From the NCBI GenBank assembly GCA_024405875.1, contig JAKSOA010000004.1:34136-98135 (forward strand): a stretch of 64,000 bases of DNA, written 5' to 3'. Numbering within the stretch: position 1 is the first letter of the stretch; every line of letters starts with the position of its first letter. Shown piece by piece: positions 27,098 through 35,053 of this stretch. The stretch is from Paludibacteraceae bacterium (GTDB taxonomy: Bacteria > Bacteroidota > Bacteroidia > Bacteroidales > Paludibacteraceae). The notes beneath the pieces were generated by a model. That model searched no databases and had not been told where the DNA came from. It saw only the letters and a program-made list of their open reading frames with translations. The position numbers were made by a program, and so were the translations under genes.

Positions 27098-28291
27098 TCA
27101 CTCTATCTGCTCCAACTCTGTAGATGAAAGTTCAGCAGGAATGGACTTGCCTGATTTAACCCCTAATTTTATCAGACTTTGAACCTTGCCTGAAAGGTTG
27201 CCCTTGCCATCTTTGAGTTGACCACGCGCCTCCTCGTACGCTTTCTGAGCCTGCTCAATCTTCTCTCCCAACTTCTTGTAGTTCTCAGCAAAAGCGGCAT
27301 ATTTTTCATATATGCCCTCAGCCGCCTTAATTATAGCTTGCACATTCTCCTCCTGACGGCTGTTCTGCCAAGTCTTGAGAATAAGGTCAAGTGCGAGCAT
27401 AAGGTTTGTGGGATTGATAATGATAACACCCTTTTTATACGCCTTCTGCCCTAACTGTGGGTCTTTGTTCATAGCAAGAATGTAACTACCCTCATTAGGC
27501 ACAAACATAAGCACAAGCGGTATGGAATCTGGCACCTCACTCTTGTAATTCTTGTTTGAGAGTTCAGTCACGTGTTTCCAGATGGAGTCATAATTCTCCT
27601 TGACAGCCCTGTTTCTCTCCTCATCAGACGCCGCACCCACATAATCTGTATAAGCGGTCAGAGAGACTTTTGAATCTATTATTATGGCTGAGCCGTCAGC
27701 CGCCTTCACTATGACATCGGGGCGTAAATCCCTGCCGTCCTCATTCTTTACACTCATCTGTACATAATACTCTCTACCCTCTCTTAATCCACTGTCATTC
27801 AGAATATTAGTAAGCACTTGCTCTCCCCAGTCACCCTGCACCTTACCACGATTCTTAAGAGCCTCAGCAAGGTCTTGAGTAACCTTGTCACGGTTTTGGT
27901 CGTGGAGTAACACATTTTGGATGGACTCGTGCAACGTACTCGTAGCCTTGTCATTATTCTCCTTTGTCTTGTTCACAAGTTCACGCAACTCTTTTAGTTC
28001 CCTTTGCAGAGGGTCCACCACCCCGTTCATCTGCTCACGGTTAGCCTGCTTAAACTCCGCCTCACGTACTTTCAGTTGCTCCTCAAACTGAGATGTCATC
28101 TGCTCACGGGCAAGTTTCAGTTCATTCTCCGCCTGTTTGGCACGCAACCCGGCGTTCTCCTCTGACGCATCAAGTCTTGCCTGCAACACAGAATGCTCAG
28201 CCCTTGAGATGTTCTTCATTACTAAATAAGTGACAACGGCGGCAATCCCTGCCCCGATAACAAAAACAAGAAAATATAAAAGGAGTTCCAT
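27098..28291 (-). CDS. rmuC: DNA recombination protein RmuC
   Basis: A 397-residue RmuC. The N-terminal membrane anchor is followed by a long coiled coil (about 30-130) and a PD-(D/E)XK-like nuclease domain (GDWGEQVLTNILNDSGL, RPDVIVKAADGSAIIIDSKV, LVLMFVPNEGSYILAM). RmuC limits inversions at short inverted repeats and has been linked to anti-phage and anti-plasmid effects. It is 3 bp downstream of the unknown gene at 28295, with which it is probably co-transcribed. Confidence 0.92.
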   Translation of the reverse strand: MELLLYFLVFVIGAGIAAVVTYLVMKNISRAEHSVLQARLDASEENAGLRAKQAENELKLAREQMTSQFEEQLKVREAEFKQANREQMNGVVDPLQRELKELRELVNKTKENNDKATSTLHESIQNVLLHDQNRDKVTQDLAEALKNRGKVQGDWGEQVLTNILNDSGLREGREYYVQMSVKNEDGRDLRPDVIVKAADGSAIIIDSKVSLTAYTDYVGAASDEERNRAVKENYDSIWKHVTELSNKNYKSEVPDSIPLVLMFVPNEGSYILAMNKDPQLGQKAYKKGVIIINPTNLMLALDLILKTWQNSRQEENVQAIIKAAEGIYEKYAAFAENYKKLGEKIEQAQKAYEEARGQLKDGKGNLSGKVQSLIKLGVKSGKSIPAELSSTELEQIE

Positions 28292-28294
28292 ATC

Positions 28295-28900
28295 TTAAAA
28301 TGTTATGATTTTGGCGTATGATATGCCGTCTTTCTTACCTAAAACAACCCCTTGGTAACAGACGCCATCCTTAATCAGATTATCCGCCTCTAATGGTTTA
28401 CCAATGGTAACGGTGCTGAAACACAATGTATCAGACACATCAAGAGTGCCAGAGTTCTGAACCTCAATAACCTCATACTTGTTCTCACCCTTATACTCCA
28501 GAACACATCTCCTGTCCGGCAACCAGGATATCTCCACTCTGTCACCCTTTGAAAGTTCCTTAGAAACAATAGTGGCTTTTTTGGTATTGATATAACTTTG
28601 CACACCACCGGCATCAGTGTGGCGGGCGTTAAAATCATCCCAATCAGCATAACCCACATACTGGCTCAGCACATCAAGCGTAAATTTCCGAACACTCTTA
28701 TAACCTGGTTTAAGCCCGAATAGCCGACGCAAAGTGTCATCACAGATTTTTGCTTTCAAATACTTATCTTTAAGCGTAAAAATACCTTCTGTAGTATCCA
28801 ACGGCTTTTCATCATCACCTTTGGTTTCATTATATCTTGAAGTTACCGCTCTTAACAACGCAGATATTGAAGGAGTTGAAGCAAGAATTGAAGTTGACAT
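28295..28900 (-). CDS. unknown protein with a Bacteroidota helical N-terminal motif
   Basis: About 201 residues. The N-terminal half contains a helical pattern (ICDDTLRRLFGLKPG, then KFTLDVLSQYVGYADWDDF) that I associate with Bacteroidota proteins of unknown, possibly regulatory, role. The C-terminal half is beta-rich and reads like a small barrel (GDRVEISWLPDRRCVLEYKG). The frame opens at 29026, but a promoter at 28917-28946 places the start at ATG 28900. It is divergent from the Ser/Thr kinase, sharing a promoter region of about 50 bp, and precedes rmuC by 3 bp. Confidence 0.7.
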   Translation of the reverse strand: MSTSILASTPSISALLRAVTSRYNETKGDDEKPLDTTEGIFTLKDKYLKAKICDDTLRRLFGLKPGYKSVRKFTLDVLSQYVGYADWDDFNARHTDAGGVQSYINTKKATIVSKELSKGDRVEISWLPDRRCVLEYKGENKYEVIEVQNSGTLDVSDTLCFSTVTIGKPLEADNLIKDGVCYQGVVLGKKDGISYAKIITF

Positions 28901-28916
28901 TTTAATAATTTTTTTG

Positions 28917-28946
28917 CAAAGATAGATAAAACCATTTACTTTGCAA
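28917..28946 (-). promoter_or_regulatory. promoter of the 28295-28900 gene
   Basis: On the minus strand TTG (28946-28944), a 19-bp spacer and TATCTTTG (28924-28917). The near-consensus kinase promoter in the opposite direction overlaps it. Confidence 0.65.
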
Positions 28947-28952
28947 CCTGAA

Positions 28953-30617
28953 ATGACAAAGACTGGTGAATCTTCTGAAATAATAACATCCACCACACCA
29001 GATAAGACGGAGGAATTGGAGTTCAATCAACTGACTGAACTTAAATCGTTGTCTCAAAATCATAAACTCTACAAGCAAAGTGTAGGCGGCAAAGTCTATT
29101 TCATAAAGGCAATTAACAAGGCTCAGGGCAATTACGCAAAAGAGAAAGCCTTGTTGGAGAGAGAACACACCATACTTTCAGGGGCAAGCAGCAAGCATAT
29201 TGTCAAGTCATACGGCATATTTCATAATGACCAACTTGGCTACTACCTGAAACTTGATTACATTGAAGGCTCCTCTCTTGAAAAATTTCTACAATCTAAC
29301 CCCGATGTCAAAACCCGCACCCTTATTCTGAATGATATTTTTGAAGCCATAGAGGATTTACACGCACAAGGCATTGTCCACAATGACATAAAGCCGCAGA
29401 ACTTTATGGTCAGGAAAGAGGGAAACCGTGCGGTTCTTATAGATTTTGGGTTGTCTGACTCAGATTCATACACAGAAAAGAGCCAAGGCTACACAAAGCA
29501 ATACGCATCTCCTGAGCAGACAAATGGCGGTGAAACACATATACCTACAGACATCTATGCCTTAGGCAAAATAATCAGGTTAATATTTCCACACAGATAC
29601 GCATTTATTTGCCGCAAGTGCAGGCGTACAAACCCAAAACACCGATACCAAAATATTTCTGAAATTAAGAGTGCCATTGCCGCGGCGGACAGAGCCAGAG
29701 CGTTGCTGCTTCTGCTTCCGCTAATTATAATCGCCGCCACACTTTGGTGGTTCAGTCCAAACAACCACCCTACTGCCACTCCACCTGAAGAGGTGAACCC
29801 TGTAATAGTTAAAGATACGGTTTTTAAGACGGATACCATCAGTAGTATTGACACTATAAAACCCATTACAAATAAGGATAGCGGACATAGTACCACAAAA
29901 AGTGTTTCTAAAACAGAAACCATTACAGAGAGAACTGTTACAAAAGAAGAAACCATTACAAAAGCGGAGACCATTACAAAAGCAGAGACCGTTACAAAAG
30001 ATACAGTTACTGAAGACCCTGTAGTAAAGATATATGAGCAATTATACCAACAGGCGGTGCAATGTGCCGATGAACGTAAAATAAGGGAGCGTGCCGCATA
30101 CAAATGTTGGGATGATAAAGCTTTTTATAATGCACGGATGTATATTATAGACAATTTTCCGCATGAAATAGGACTCTCTAAAAAAATGGACAATTTATAT
30201 GAGGAATACGCCAGTAAGTATGGAAGACACATTAAAGACTTTCCCTACGCAGTGGAAACATCAGAGAACATAAAAAGCCAGCCACCAAAACCAGACCCAA
30301 ACATTTGGTTTGCAATGTCTCAGGAAGATTCTGTAAGTTTTAAAAGGTCCAATCACAAAGACTCCATTATGATTATGTTTAATCTGATGCACGATGTGTA
30401 TGTGGAATTTTGCAGAGATAAAAACCTCTATCATAGAAATACAATGAGATCTCTTGAGAACTACACTATTAGATACCACGATAAATTATCTGACATTATC
30501 AAACTTTCCCCCGATGCCAATGCAGTAAGACTTGGTTATAAAGCAAAAGGTTTCTACGGAGAACAGATAAGAACCTTCATTAATAAATTTGAATTCTACG
30601 AGGAATCTATATGGTAA
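28953..30617 (+). CDS. transmembrane Hanks-type Ser/Thr protein kinase
   Basis: About 554 residues. The kinase domain (about 30-245) has a lysine in VYFIKAI, the catalytic loop IVHNDIKPQNF and DFGLSD. The usual arginine of HRD is asparagine, and a canonical glycine-rich loop is hard to see. A CRKC motif and a single membrane segment (about 250-270) follow. The outer part begins with threonine-rich repeats of the type ETITKAETITKAETVTK (about 325-350) and ends in an unrecognised helical domain. The start is ATG 28953, not the TTG at 28941. A hairpin repeat begins at the stop codon. Confidence 0.85.
   Translation: MTKTGESSEIITSTTPDKTEELEFNQLTELKSLSQNHKLYKQSVGGKVYFIKAINKAQGNYAKEKALLEREHTILSGASSKHIVKSYGIFHNDQLGYYLKLDYIEGSSLEKFLQSNPDVKTRTLILNDIFEAIEDLHAQGIVHNDIKPQNFMVRKEGNRAVLIDFGLSDSDSYTEKSQGYTKQYASPEQTNGGETHIPTDIYALGKIIRLIFPHRYAFICRKCRRTNPKHRYQNISEIKSAIAAADRARALLLLLPLIIIAATLWWFSPNNHPTATPPEEVNPVIVKDTVFKTDTISSIDTIKPITNKDSGHSTTKSVSKTETITERTVTKEETITKAETITKAETVTKDTVTEDPVVKIYEQLYQQAVQCADERKIRERAAYKCWDDKAFYNARMYIIDNFPHEIGLSKKMDNLYEEYASKYGRHIKDFPYAVETSENIKSQPPKPDPNIWFAMSQEDSVSFKRSNHKDSIMIMFNLMHDVYVEFCRDKNLYHRNTMRSLENYTIRYHDKLSDIIKLSPDANAVRLGYKAKGFYGEQIRTFINKFEFYEESIW
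29917..30015 (+). repeat. short tandem repeat coding Thr/Glu-rich stalk
   Basis: Several imperfect 18-bp units (like ACCATTACAAAAGCGGAG) encode ETITK/AETVTK repeats directly outside the kinase membrane segment. Such stalks often vary in copy number between strains. Confidence 0.7.
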
Positions 30618-30641
30618 GCCCGCAAAAGCCTTTGGGTGGGG
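30616..30641. repeat. dispersed hairpin repeat, copy 1
   Basis: Core CAAAAGCCTTTGGGTGGGG preceded by AAGCCCG. It starts at the kinase stop codon and ends 2 bp before the stop of the convergent ATPase gene. CCCGC/AAA and TTTGGGTGGG can fold back, so this copy could serve as a terminator between the convergent genes. Confidence 0.8.
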
Positions 30642-30643
30642 AC

Positions 30644-31759
30644 TTACACAAACTCCCAGAAGTTGGAAGGTGTTATGGTTTTAAATGTGGAATTTGGGTA
30701 CGCCGATGCAAAATCCTTTGGCATACTTGAAGTTTTGCCCTCCTTCCACTTGAACTCAAATGTATCAAGCATACCATCTTTCCACTCCACCAAATCTATC
30801 TCCTTCTGTTTCTGTGTACGCCAAAAGAACATTTGTGCATAACTGCCTGTATATTCGTTATGTTTCATTCTTTCTGACACCATAAGATTCTCCCACAATG
30901 CCCCTGTATCGTTGCGTGATTCCAACGGAGCAAAATTTGATATTATTGCATTACGTATCCCGTTATCGTAGAAATAAACTTTCTTTCCTTTTTTAATCTC
31001 ATTCCGCAGGTTCCCGCTATATGAGTTTAGTCTGAAAACAACAAAGCACTTCTCTAACAAATCTATGTAATTCTCCACTGTCTCCTTATCTACACCAAGC
31101 ATATTGCTAAGTTCATTATATGAGACCTCGTTGCCTAATTGAAGTGCCAAAGCCACCAAAAGTTTTCTAAGCAACTCCGGTTTTTTTATACCTTTGTACT
31201 CCAATATATCCTTATACAGATAGTTATTGGCTATGGTCAGCAGTAATTGTCTGGCATCTTTGGGATTTGTAACCACCTCAGGATACAAACCGTATATCAT
31301 ACGAACCTGCAATAGCCTTTGCTCCTCTTTCTTCGACGTATGCTGTGCCATTTCTGTTAATGACATCGGGTACATTTTATACTCAAGTAAACGTCCTGTA
31401 GCCGGCTCGCTTATCTCATCGGTAAGTTGCAACGATGAAGAACCTGTAACATATATTCTGGCACTTGACTTCAAGTCTCCCAGCATTTTTAGTGACAGTC
31501 CGATATTAGTAACCTTTTGAGCCTCATCTATCATAACCACATCATAACCGTCTATCAGATTATTCAGTTCAGTTTTTGTTTTACCCTCTAACAAGAGCCT
31601 GTCGTCATAATTGTCACAATTCATCATCAGTATGGAATCATTTGGCTGCTTCAACTGCTCCAGCATAGTGGTTTTGCCTACTTGACGAGGTCCAAGTATA
31701 ACATATATCTTTTGCAAGGAGGAAGCCTTTAGTACATCTGTCAACAATCTATGTATCAT
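30644..31759 (-). CDS. AAA ATPase with DUF4143 domain
   Basis: About 371 residues. The N-terminal P-loop (VILGPRQVGKTTMLEQL) and Walker B (VVMIDEAQKV) belong to the AAA_14 type, followed by a sensor-like VTGSSSLQL. The C-terminal DUF4143 domain ends in a nuclease-like FFWRTQKQKEIDLVEWKDG segment. These common proteins are ATP-dependent with unknown targets and are frequent in mobile regions. The frame opens at 31810, but a -7 element TAATTTTG just upstream of ATG 31759 supports that start. Confidence 0.85.
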   Translation of the reverse strand: MIHRLLTDVLKASSLQKIYVILGPRQVGKTTMLEQLKQPNDSILMMNCDNYDDRLLLEGKTKTELNNLIDGYDVVMIDEAQKVTNIGLSLKMLGDLKSSARIYVTGSSSLQLTDEISEPATGRLLEYKMYPMSLTEMAQHTSKKEEQRLLQVRMIYGLYPEVVTNPKDARQLLLTIANNYLYKDILEYKGIKKPELLRKLLVALALQLGNEVSYNELSNMLGVDKETVENYIDLLEKCFVVFRLNSYSGNLRNEIKKGKKVYFYDNGIRNAIISNFAPLESRNDTGALWENLMVSERMKHNEYTGSYAQMFFWRTQKQKEIDLVEWKDGMLDTFEFKWKEGKTSSMPKDFASAYPNSTFKTITPSNFWEFV

Positions 31760-31890
31760 AATATAATGGTATTTTGTGGCAAAATTAGTTACATTGTATG
31801 AGAAAAACAAATATTTTGGAAGATTTTTCGGTTATAACCGCTAATTTTACTATTATTTTTCGGTTACAACCACTAAATCCACTAACCAAA

Positions 31891-31916
31891 ACAAGCCCAT
31901 AAAAGCCTTTGGGTGG
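31891..31916. repeat. dispersed hairpin repeat, copy 2
   Basis: ACAAGCCCATAAAAG then CCTTTGGGTGG. Its TTTG (31908-31911) lies exactly 20 bp before TATCTTTG at 31932, so this copy supplies the -33 box of the next gene. Confidence 0.8.
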
Positions 31917-31939
31917 AAAACGAAGCAAACATATCTTTG
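31908..31939 (+). promoter_or_regulatory. promoter of tandem gene 1, built on repeat copy 2
   Basis: TTTG (31908-31911), a 20-bp spacer, TATCTTTG (31932-31939). The upstream half lies within the dispersed repeat. The ATG follows at 31981, giving a leader of about 35 nt. Confidence 0.7.
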
Positions 31940-31980
31940 TGTTTTGAAAAACACAAGGAAATACCTGTTCGCCTTAAAGG

Positions 31981-32646
31981 ATGGGAAACTATAAACACTT
32001 ACTATATATGGGAGATTTTACAAATTTTGTGGGCGACCAATTAAACGACAGAAGAGCTCAGAGCGTAGAACGCGAGGGAATTAGATTACAGAAAGAGCAA
32101 GCGGAACTTGAAAAACAAGTTGCTATGGAAAGTCTAAAGATTGAAAAAGCTGGCAGATCCAGAGAAAGAAATATCGTTATTTTCAATCAGAGCAAAACAA
32201 AACTAAATGAACTGATAGACAAGGCAAAGCCTAAAATTCTTGAAATAAGAGCGTTGTCATTGCCTAAAGATGAATTTGAATGTGAATCTATGATAGAAGA
32301 AGCCAAGATGGGGATGGTAACTGAACATATTGAATATGTAATGGAACCACCAACTATGGAAGACGAAGGAGATGTAACATCTACATTAGCAATACAAGTT
32401 AATAACATAGATTGGAAGAAAGGTTCCACTATGATTTGTGAAGCGTGGAAGATTCGTTTTGACAAATTGGTTAAAATAGCAAAATCAAAATACCCTAACG
32501 CTGAATTCACAAAAGAAGCACTTGCCTATAATAGGAAAAAATTAATTATAAAAATTCTTAAATATACAGCTATTGCAATTGGCATTGGCATAGGCTTGTT
32601 CATAGTCGGTGTAATAGAATATTACTTGTACAAATTTATTTTCTGA
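31981..32646 (+). CDS. unknown tail-anchored coiled-coil protein, tandem copy 1
   Basis: A 221-residue protein with no recognised family. An N-terminal segment (MGNYKHLLYMGDFTNFVGDQ) leads into a long charged helix rich in Glu, Lys and Arg (about 20-75), a middle domain containing VMEPPTMEDEGD and WKKGSTMICEAWKIR, and one C-terminal hydrophobic segment (about 195-220). A second copy follows at 32753 with about 65% identity by eye, including the upstream promoter. The duplication suggests selected function, perhaps as interacting partners, but this is inference. Confidence 0.7.
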   Translation: MGNYKHLLYMGDFTNFVGDQLNDRRAQSVEREGIRLQKEQAELEKQVAMESLKIEKAGRSRERNIVIFNQSKTKLNELIDKAKPKILEIRALSLPKDEFECESMIEEAKMGMVTEHIEYVMEPPTMEDEGDVTSTLAIQVNNIDWKKGSTMICEAWKIRFDKLVKIAKSKYPNAEFTKEALAYNRKKLIIKILKYTAIAIGIGIGLFIVGVIEYYLYKFIF

Positions 32647-32661
32647 TTTCATAATAAACAA

Positions 32662-32682
32662 ACAAGCCTATGCAAGCCTTTG
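32662..32682. repeat. dispersed hairpin repeat, copy 3 (degenerate)
   Basis: ACAAGCCTATGCAAGCCTTTG, a degraded copy duplicated together with the upstream region of the tandem gene. Its TTTG forms the -33 box of the second gene. Confidence 0.6.
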
Positions 32683-32709
32683 AAATAAAACAAGGCAAAC
32701 ATATATTTG
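32679..32709 (+). promoter_or_regulatory. promoter of tandem gene 2
   Basis: TTTG (32679-32682), a 19-bp spacer, TATATTTG (32702-32709). The leader between promoter and ATG 32753 is almost identical to that of the first copy (CACCTGTTCGCCTTAAAGG just before the ATG). Confidence 0.7.
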
Positions 32710-32752
32710 CACTTTGAAAAAACATAAAGGAAACACCTGTTCGCCTTAAAGG

Positions 32753-33415
32753 ATGGGAAACTATAAACACCTACTATATATGGGAGATTTTACAAATTTT
32801 GTGGGCGACCAATTAAATGACAGAAGAGCTCACAGTGCAGAACGCGAGGAAATCAAGCTAAAGAAAGAGCAAGCGGAACTTGAAAAAAAAGTTGTTTTGG
32901 AAAGGCTAAAGATTGAAAAAGCAGGTAATTCCAGAGAAAGGAACATCATTATTTTCAATCAAAGCAAACAAGAATTAAATGCATTAATAGACAAGGCAAA
33001 ACCTGAAGTTCTTAAAATTAAGTCATTACCATTACCTAAAGATGAAATTGAATGCCAATCAATGCTGGAAGAAGCCAAGATGGAAATGGAAACAGAACAG
33101 ATTGTATATGTAATGGAACCACCAACTATGGAAGACGAAGGAGGTAAAGACTCTCCATTAGAAGAACAAATAAAAAAAATAGATTGGAAAAAGGGCTCCA
33201 CTATGATTTGTGAGGCGTGGAAGATACGCTATGATAGATTAGTTAAAATAGCAAAATCAACATATCCTGATGCCGAATTTACCAAAAAAGCGCTTGCATA
33301 TAATAAAAAAAGACTAATCAAGAGATTTTTTTCAAATGATATTACTGTTGGCATAATCGCTCTATTAGGACTTTTTTTATTAGGTGTCATATGTTCATGG
33401 GCGGGACAACAATAA
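32753..33415 (+). CDS. unknown tail-anchored coiled-coil protein, tandem copy 2
   Basis: A 220-residue paralogue of the 31981 gene. The first 30 residues are nearly identical and the central VMEPPTMEDEG and WKKGSTMICEAWKIR motifs are conserved. The C-terminal membrane segment has diverged (VGIIALLGLFLLGVICSW instead of the Ile-rich helix of copy 1). Conservation of the soluble part with divergence of the membrane anchor argues that the soluble part carries the shared function. The small gene at 33470 follows and may be co-transcribed. Confidence 0.7.
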   Translation: MGNYKHLLYMGDFTNFVGDQLNDRRAHSAEREEIKLKKEQAELEKKVVLERLKIEKAGNSRERNIIIFNQSKQELNALIDKAKPEVLKIKSLPLPKDEIECQSMLEEAKMEMETEQIVYVMEPPTMEDEGGKDSPLEEQIKKIDWKKGSTMICEAWKIRYDRLVKIAKSTYPDAEFTKKALAYNKKRLIKRFFSNDITVGIIALLGLFLLGVICSWAGQQ

Positions 33416-33469
33416 GAGAACGCTATAAACTTTTCAAAATTTTTAACCATTTTAAATTATTTAATCATT

Positions 33470-33694
33470 ATGCATGCATCAGAATGGCCTCGTGAATTTT
33501 TAGTGAGGCAAGAAGTAGAAATCAGGAACAACACTGTTTATGTGAAAGATGAAAGAGGTTATGAGCAATCATTAGCAGATGACAGTGGAATTGTTGATGC
33601 CAAATGGGTGGCAAATGCAGTAATTATAACGTACAAAAACGGAACCAAAACAAGATATTGGGGTCCATACGGCTCTCAAAGAGAAACCTATTAG
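33470..33694 (+). CDS. small unknown protein, 74 residues
   Basis: A 74-residue, probably beta-rich soluble protein (VRQEVEIRNNTVYVKDERG, then AVIITYKNGTKTRYWGPYG). No family is recognised. It lies 54 bp after the second tandem gene without a visible promoter of its own and is followed at 33735 by a strong intrinsic terminator. It therefore probably ends the transcript that begins upstream of the tandem genes. Confidence 0.6.
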   Translation: MHASEWPREFLVRQEVEIRNNTVYVKDERGYEQSLADDSGIVDAKWVANAVIITYKNGTKTRYWGPYGSQRETY

Positions 33695-33734
33695 TAAACC
33701 ACTGATTACAACAAGAAACATTCATCCTAAAAGC

Positions 33735-33770
33735 CATCGGAACGCAAACAATTTTGCGTTCCGATGATTT
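33735..33770 (+). terminator. intrinsic terminator
   Basis: Perfect 14-bp arms (CATCGGAACGCAAA and its inverse, 33735-33748 and 33753-33766) with a CAAT loop, followed by ATTTTAT. It ends the tandem-gene transcript. Confidence 0.85.
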
Positions 33771-33776
33771 TATCAT

Positions 33777-33800
33777 ACAAGCCCATAAAAGCCTTTAGCT
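33777..33800. repeat. dispersed hairpin repeat, copy 4
   Basis: ACAAGCCCATAAAAGCCTTT, then AGC. The following sequence (actactctatttcc) and a TAATTTTG 20 bp beyond the repeat's TTTA resemble a promoter; the same continuation follows copy 5. Confidence 0.7.
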
Positions 33801-33872
33801 TGCACTACTCTATTTCCTAATTTTGCTACCCGATGCCCACAATGGCAAAGGCAGCAGAATAATATGAAAAGG

Positions 33873-33904
33873 TTTGCAAAATTACTTTTATTTGCATATA
33901 TTTG
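33873..33904 (+). promoter_or_regulatory. promoter reading into the structured RNA
   Basis: TTTG (33873-33876), a 20-bp spacer, TATATTTG (33897-33904). No start codon with a long frame follows for about 450 bp, so the transcript begins with a long untranslated or structured segment. Confidence 0.7.
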
Positions 33905-33909
33905 CACTC

Positions 33910-34080
33910 AGGTAGTTAGCGAACAACCTTATTATTTTTACTGACATACCAATTCTTTTTGTGTAAAACCTCGTAAACTTTACAAACAAATAGCATGAAT
34001 TGGCAGTTGTTAGTACGCATTTTATAGGCGTGCTGCTTTTGCTTTTATTCGCTATTTGCGCTTTACGAGGGCGTTACACA
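33910..34080 (+). ncRNA. candidate pseudoknotted RNA or long leader
   Basis: Helix set 1: GTGTAA..CCTCGTAAA (33961-33977) with TTTACGAGG..TTACAC (34062-34079), CAAATAGC (33987-33994) with GCTATTTG (34051-34058), and GTACGC (34013-34018) with GCGTGC (34028-34033). Helix set 2: AACAAC (33922-33927) with GTTGTT (34006-34011) and CCAATTC (33949-33955) with GAATTGG (33997-34003). The two sets interleave, so they form a pseudoknot or exclude each other. A perfect promoter lies directly upstream. No known RNA family was recognised. Confidence 0.45.
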
Positions 34081-34313
34081 AGAATAAAACAAAGGTGGTA
34101 CGTTTTTTTTGTCCACGCTTAAATAAAGTTCTTGGTTTGTTTGTACTTGATAAGGAAAGTTCACTTTTACTCTTTGCCAAAAGTCTTGATGGTATAGAAA
34201 TTCAAGAACAGAGAAAGTCAATTCGCTTGAAAGGAGAAAGAGAACGTAAAATTTGAAGATGCCAATGAGATAAATACAGTAAGTAAAGTATAACAAACAA
34301 ACAATTCAATCTT

Positions 34314-34357
34314 AACGGAGTAACCCGAAAAGCCGATATAAATGAGTAGGGGAAATT
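34314..34357 (+). promoter_or_regulatory. conserved 45-nt leader, copy 1
   Basis: Starts AACGGAGTAACCCGAAAAGC, continues with CGATATAAATGAGTAG and ends GGGGAAATT. It lies 17 bp before the ATG of the 66-residue gene. A second copy lies at 37938 at the same distance from another unrelated start codon, which points to a translational or RNA-level function. Confidence 0.65.
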
Positions 34358-34373
34358 ATAAATATTTAAAATT

Positions 34374-34574
34374 ATGGCAAAAAGCGACATAGAAAAACTA
34401 GCATTGGGTTCTATGAATCCAGATATTCTTTCCGATTTAGAGAAAAAACAATCAACATCTGGACTTCTAACACAGAAACCAATGAAATTTAACATGCCAC
34501 AAGAACCAAATTATTTAGCGGCTATTTATCAAAAATTGGATGAGATTTACAAGTTGTTACAAAATAAAAATTAA
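34374..34574 (+). CDS. small unknown protein, 66 residues
   Basis: A 66-residue protein, polar N-terminal half (KSDIEKLALGSMNPDILSDL) and a helical C-terminus (YLAAIYQKLDEIYKLLQNKN) that could form a short coiled coil. No family is recognised. Reality is supported by the conserved leader 17 bp upstream, shared with the gene at 37999, although the two proteins are not similar. It sits between the structured RNA region and another unknown gene at 34628. Confidence 0.6.
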   Translation: MAKSDIEKLALGSMNPDILSDLEKKQSTSGLLTQKPMKFNMPQEPNYLAAIYQKLDEIYKLLQNKN

Positions 34575-34627
34575 AGGTCAAGCCAAACCACCTGAAAGTG
34601 TTTGGCACAATTTTAACTCACTTTATC

Positions 34628-35026
34628 ATGACAAAAGAAAATATACAATCCACCAAACATCCGACACGCACCAAACTTGAGCCATCAGGGGCCCAAGGAG
34701 GCTTATATTTAAACGTTAATAGTGTTGATGAACCAGTAAAAAAAATTTCTAATGACACATATTATTTGATCTCTTGCACAGATAATTGTGCTTGTATTAG
34801 AATTGAATATTCTTCTAAAGACAAAGCAGACAAGCGACCCAAGTATATCAAAATTCTGGACACATACGAAATATACGAGGCACTATGGTGTAAACCTAGT
34901 GTAAATCCCAGATCAATATATGAACCTGGCTTAGAAATAAGCAGTAAATCAGACATATATATTGCAGTTTGGAAGAAACTTGAATCTAATAATCAAATTC
35001 CCAATAATAAAACATCATTGACATAA
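34628..35026 (+). CDS. unknown protein, 132 residues
   Basis: A soluble, predicted beta-rich protein of about 132 residues with two nearby cysteines (SCTDNCACIRIEY) and a lysine-rich middle. The frame opens at GTG 34598, but ATG 34628 is the more likely start. No family is recognised. It lies 53 bp after the 66-residue gene and 27 bp before a secreted-protein gene, so the three may be one transcript. AT-rich composition agrees with the rest of the island. Confidence 0.55.
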   Translation: MTKENIQSTKHPTRTKLEPSGAQGGLYLNVNSVDEPVKKISNDTYYLISCTDNCACIRIEYSSKDKADKRPKYIKILDTYEIYEALWCKPSVNPRSIYEPGLEISSKSDIYIAVWKKLESNNQIPNNKTSLT

Positions 35027-35053
35027 ATCATTACTATTAACAACTTATAACCT

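Larger units (their letters stand above)
33801..34373 (+). other. gene-poor stretch: promoter, structured RNA candidate, conserved leader
   Basis: No convincing gene. It contains a full promoter (33873-33904), nested complementary segments that could form a pseudoknotted RNA (33922-34079), and one copy of a 45-nt leader (34314-34357). A 66-codon frame at 34056-34256 overlaps the structure and lacks gene-like features. The stretch is AT-rich compared with the flanking core genes. Confidence 0.6.

Noticed and set aside
33961-34079. Retron or CRISPR-associated RNA
   Set aside because: The nested inverted repeats recall msr-msd or tracrRNA folds, but there is no reverse transcriptase, cas gene or repeat-spacer array nearby.
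34056-34256. 66-codon ORF in the structured region
   Set aside because: It overlaps the inverted repeat, has no good start or family resemblance, and its composition is not gene-like.
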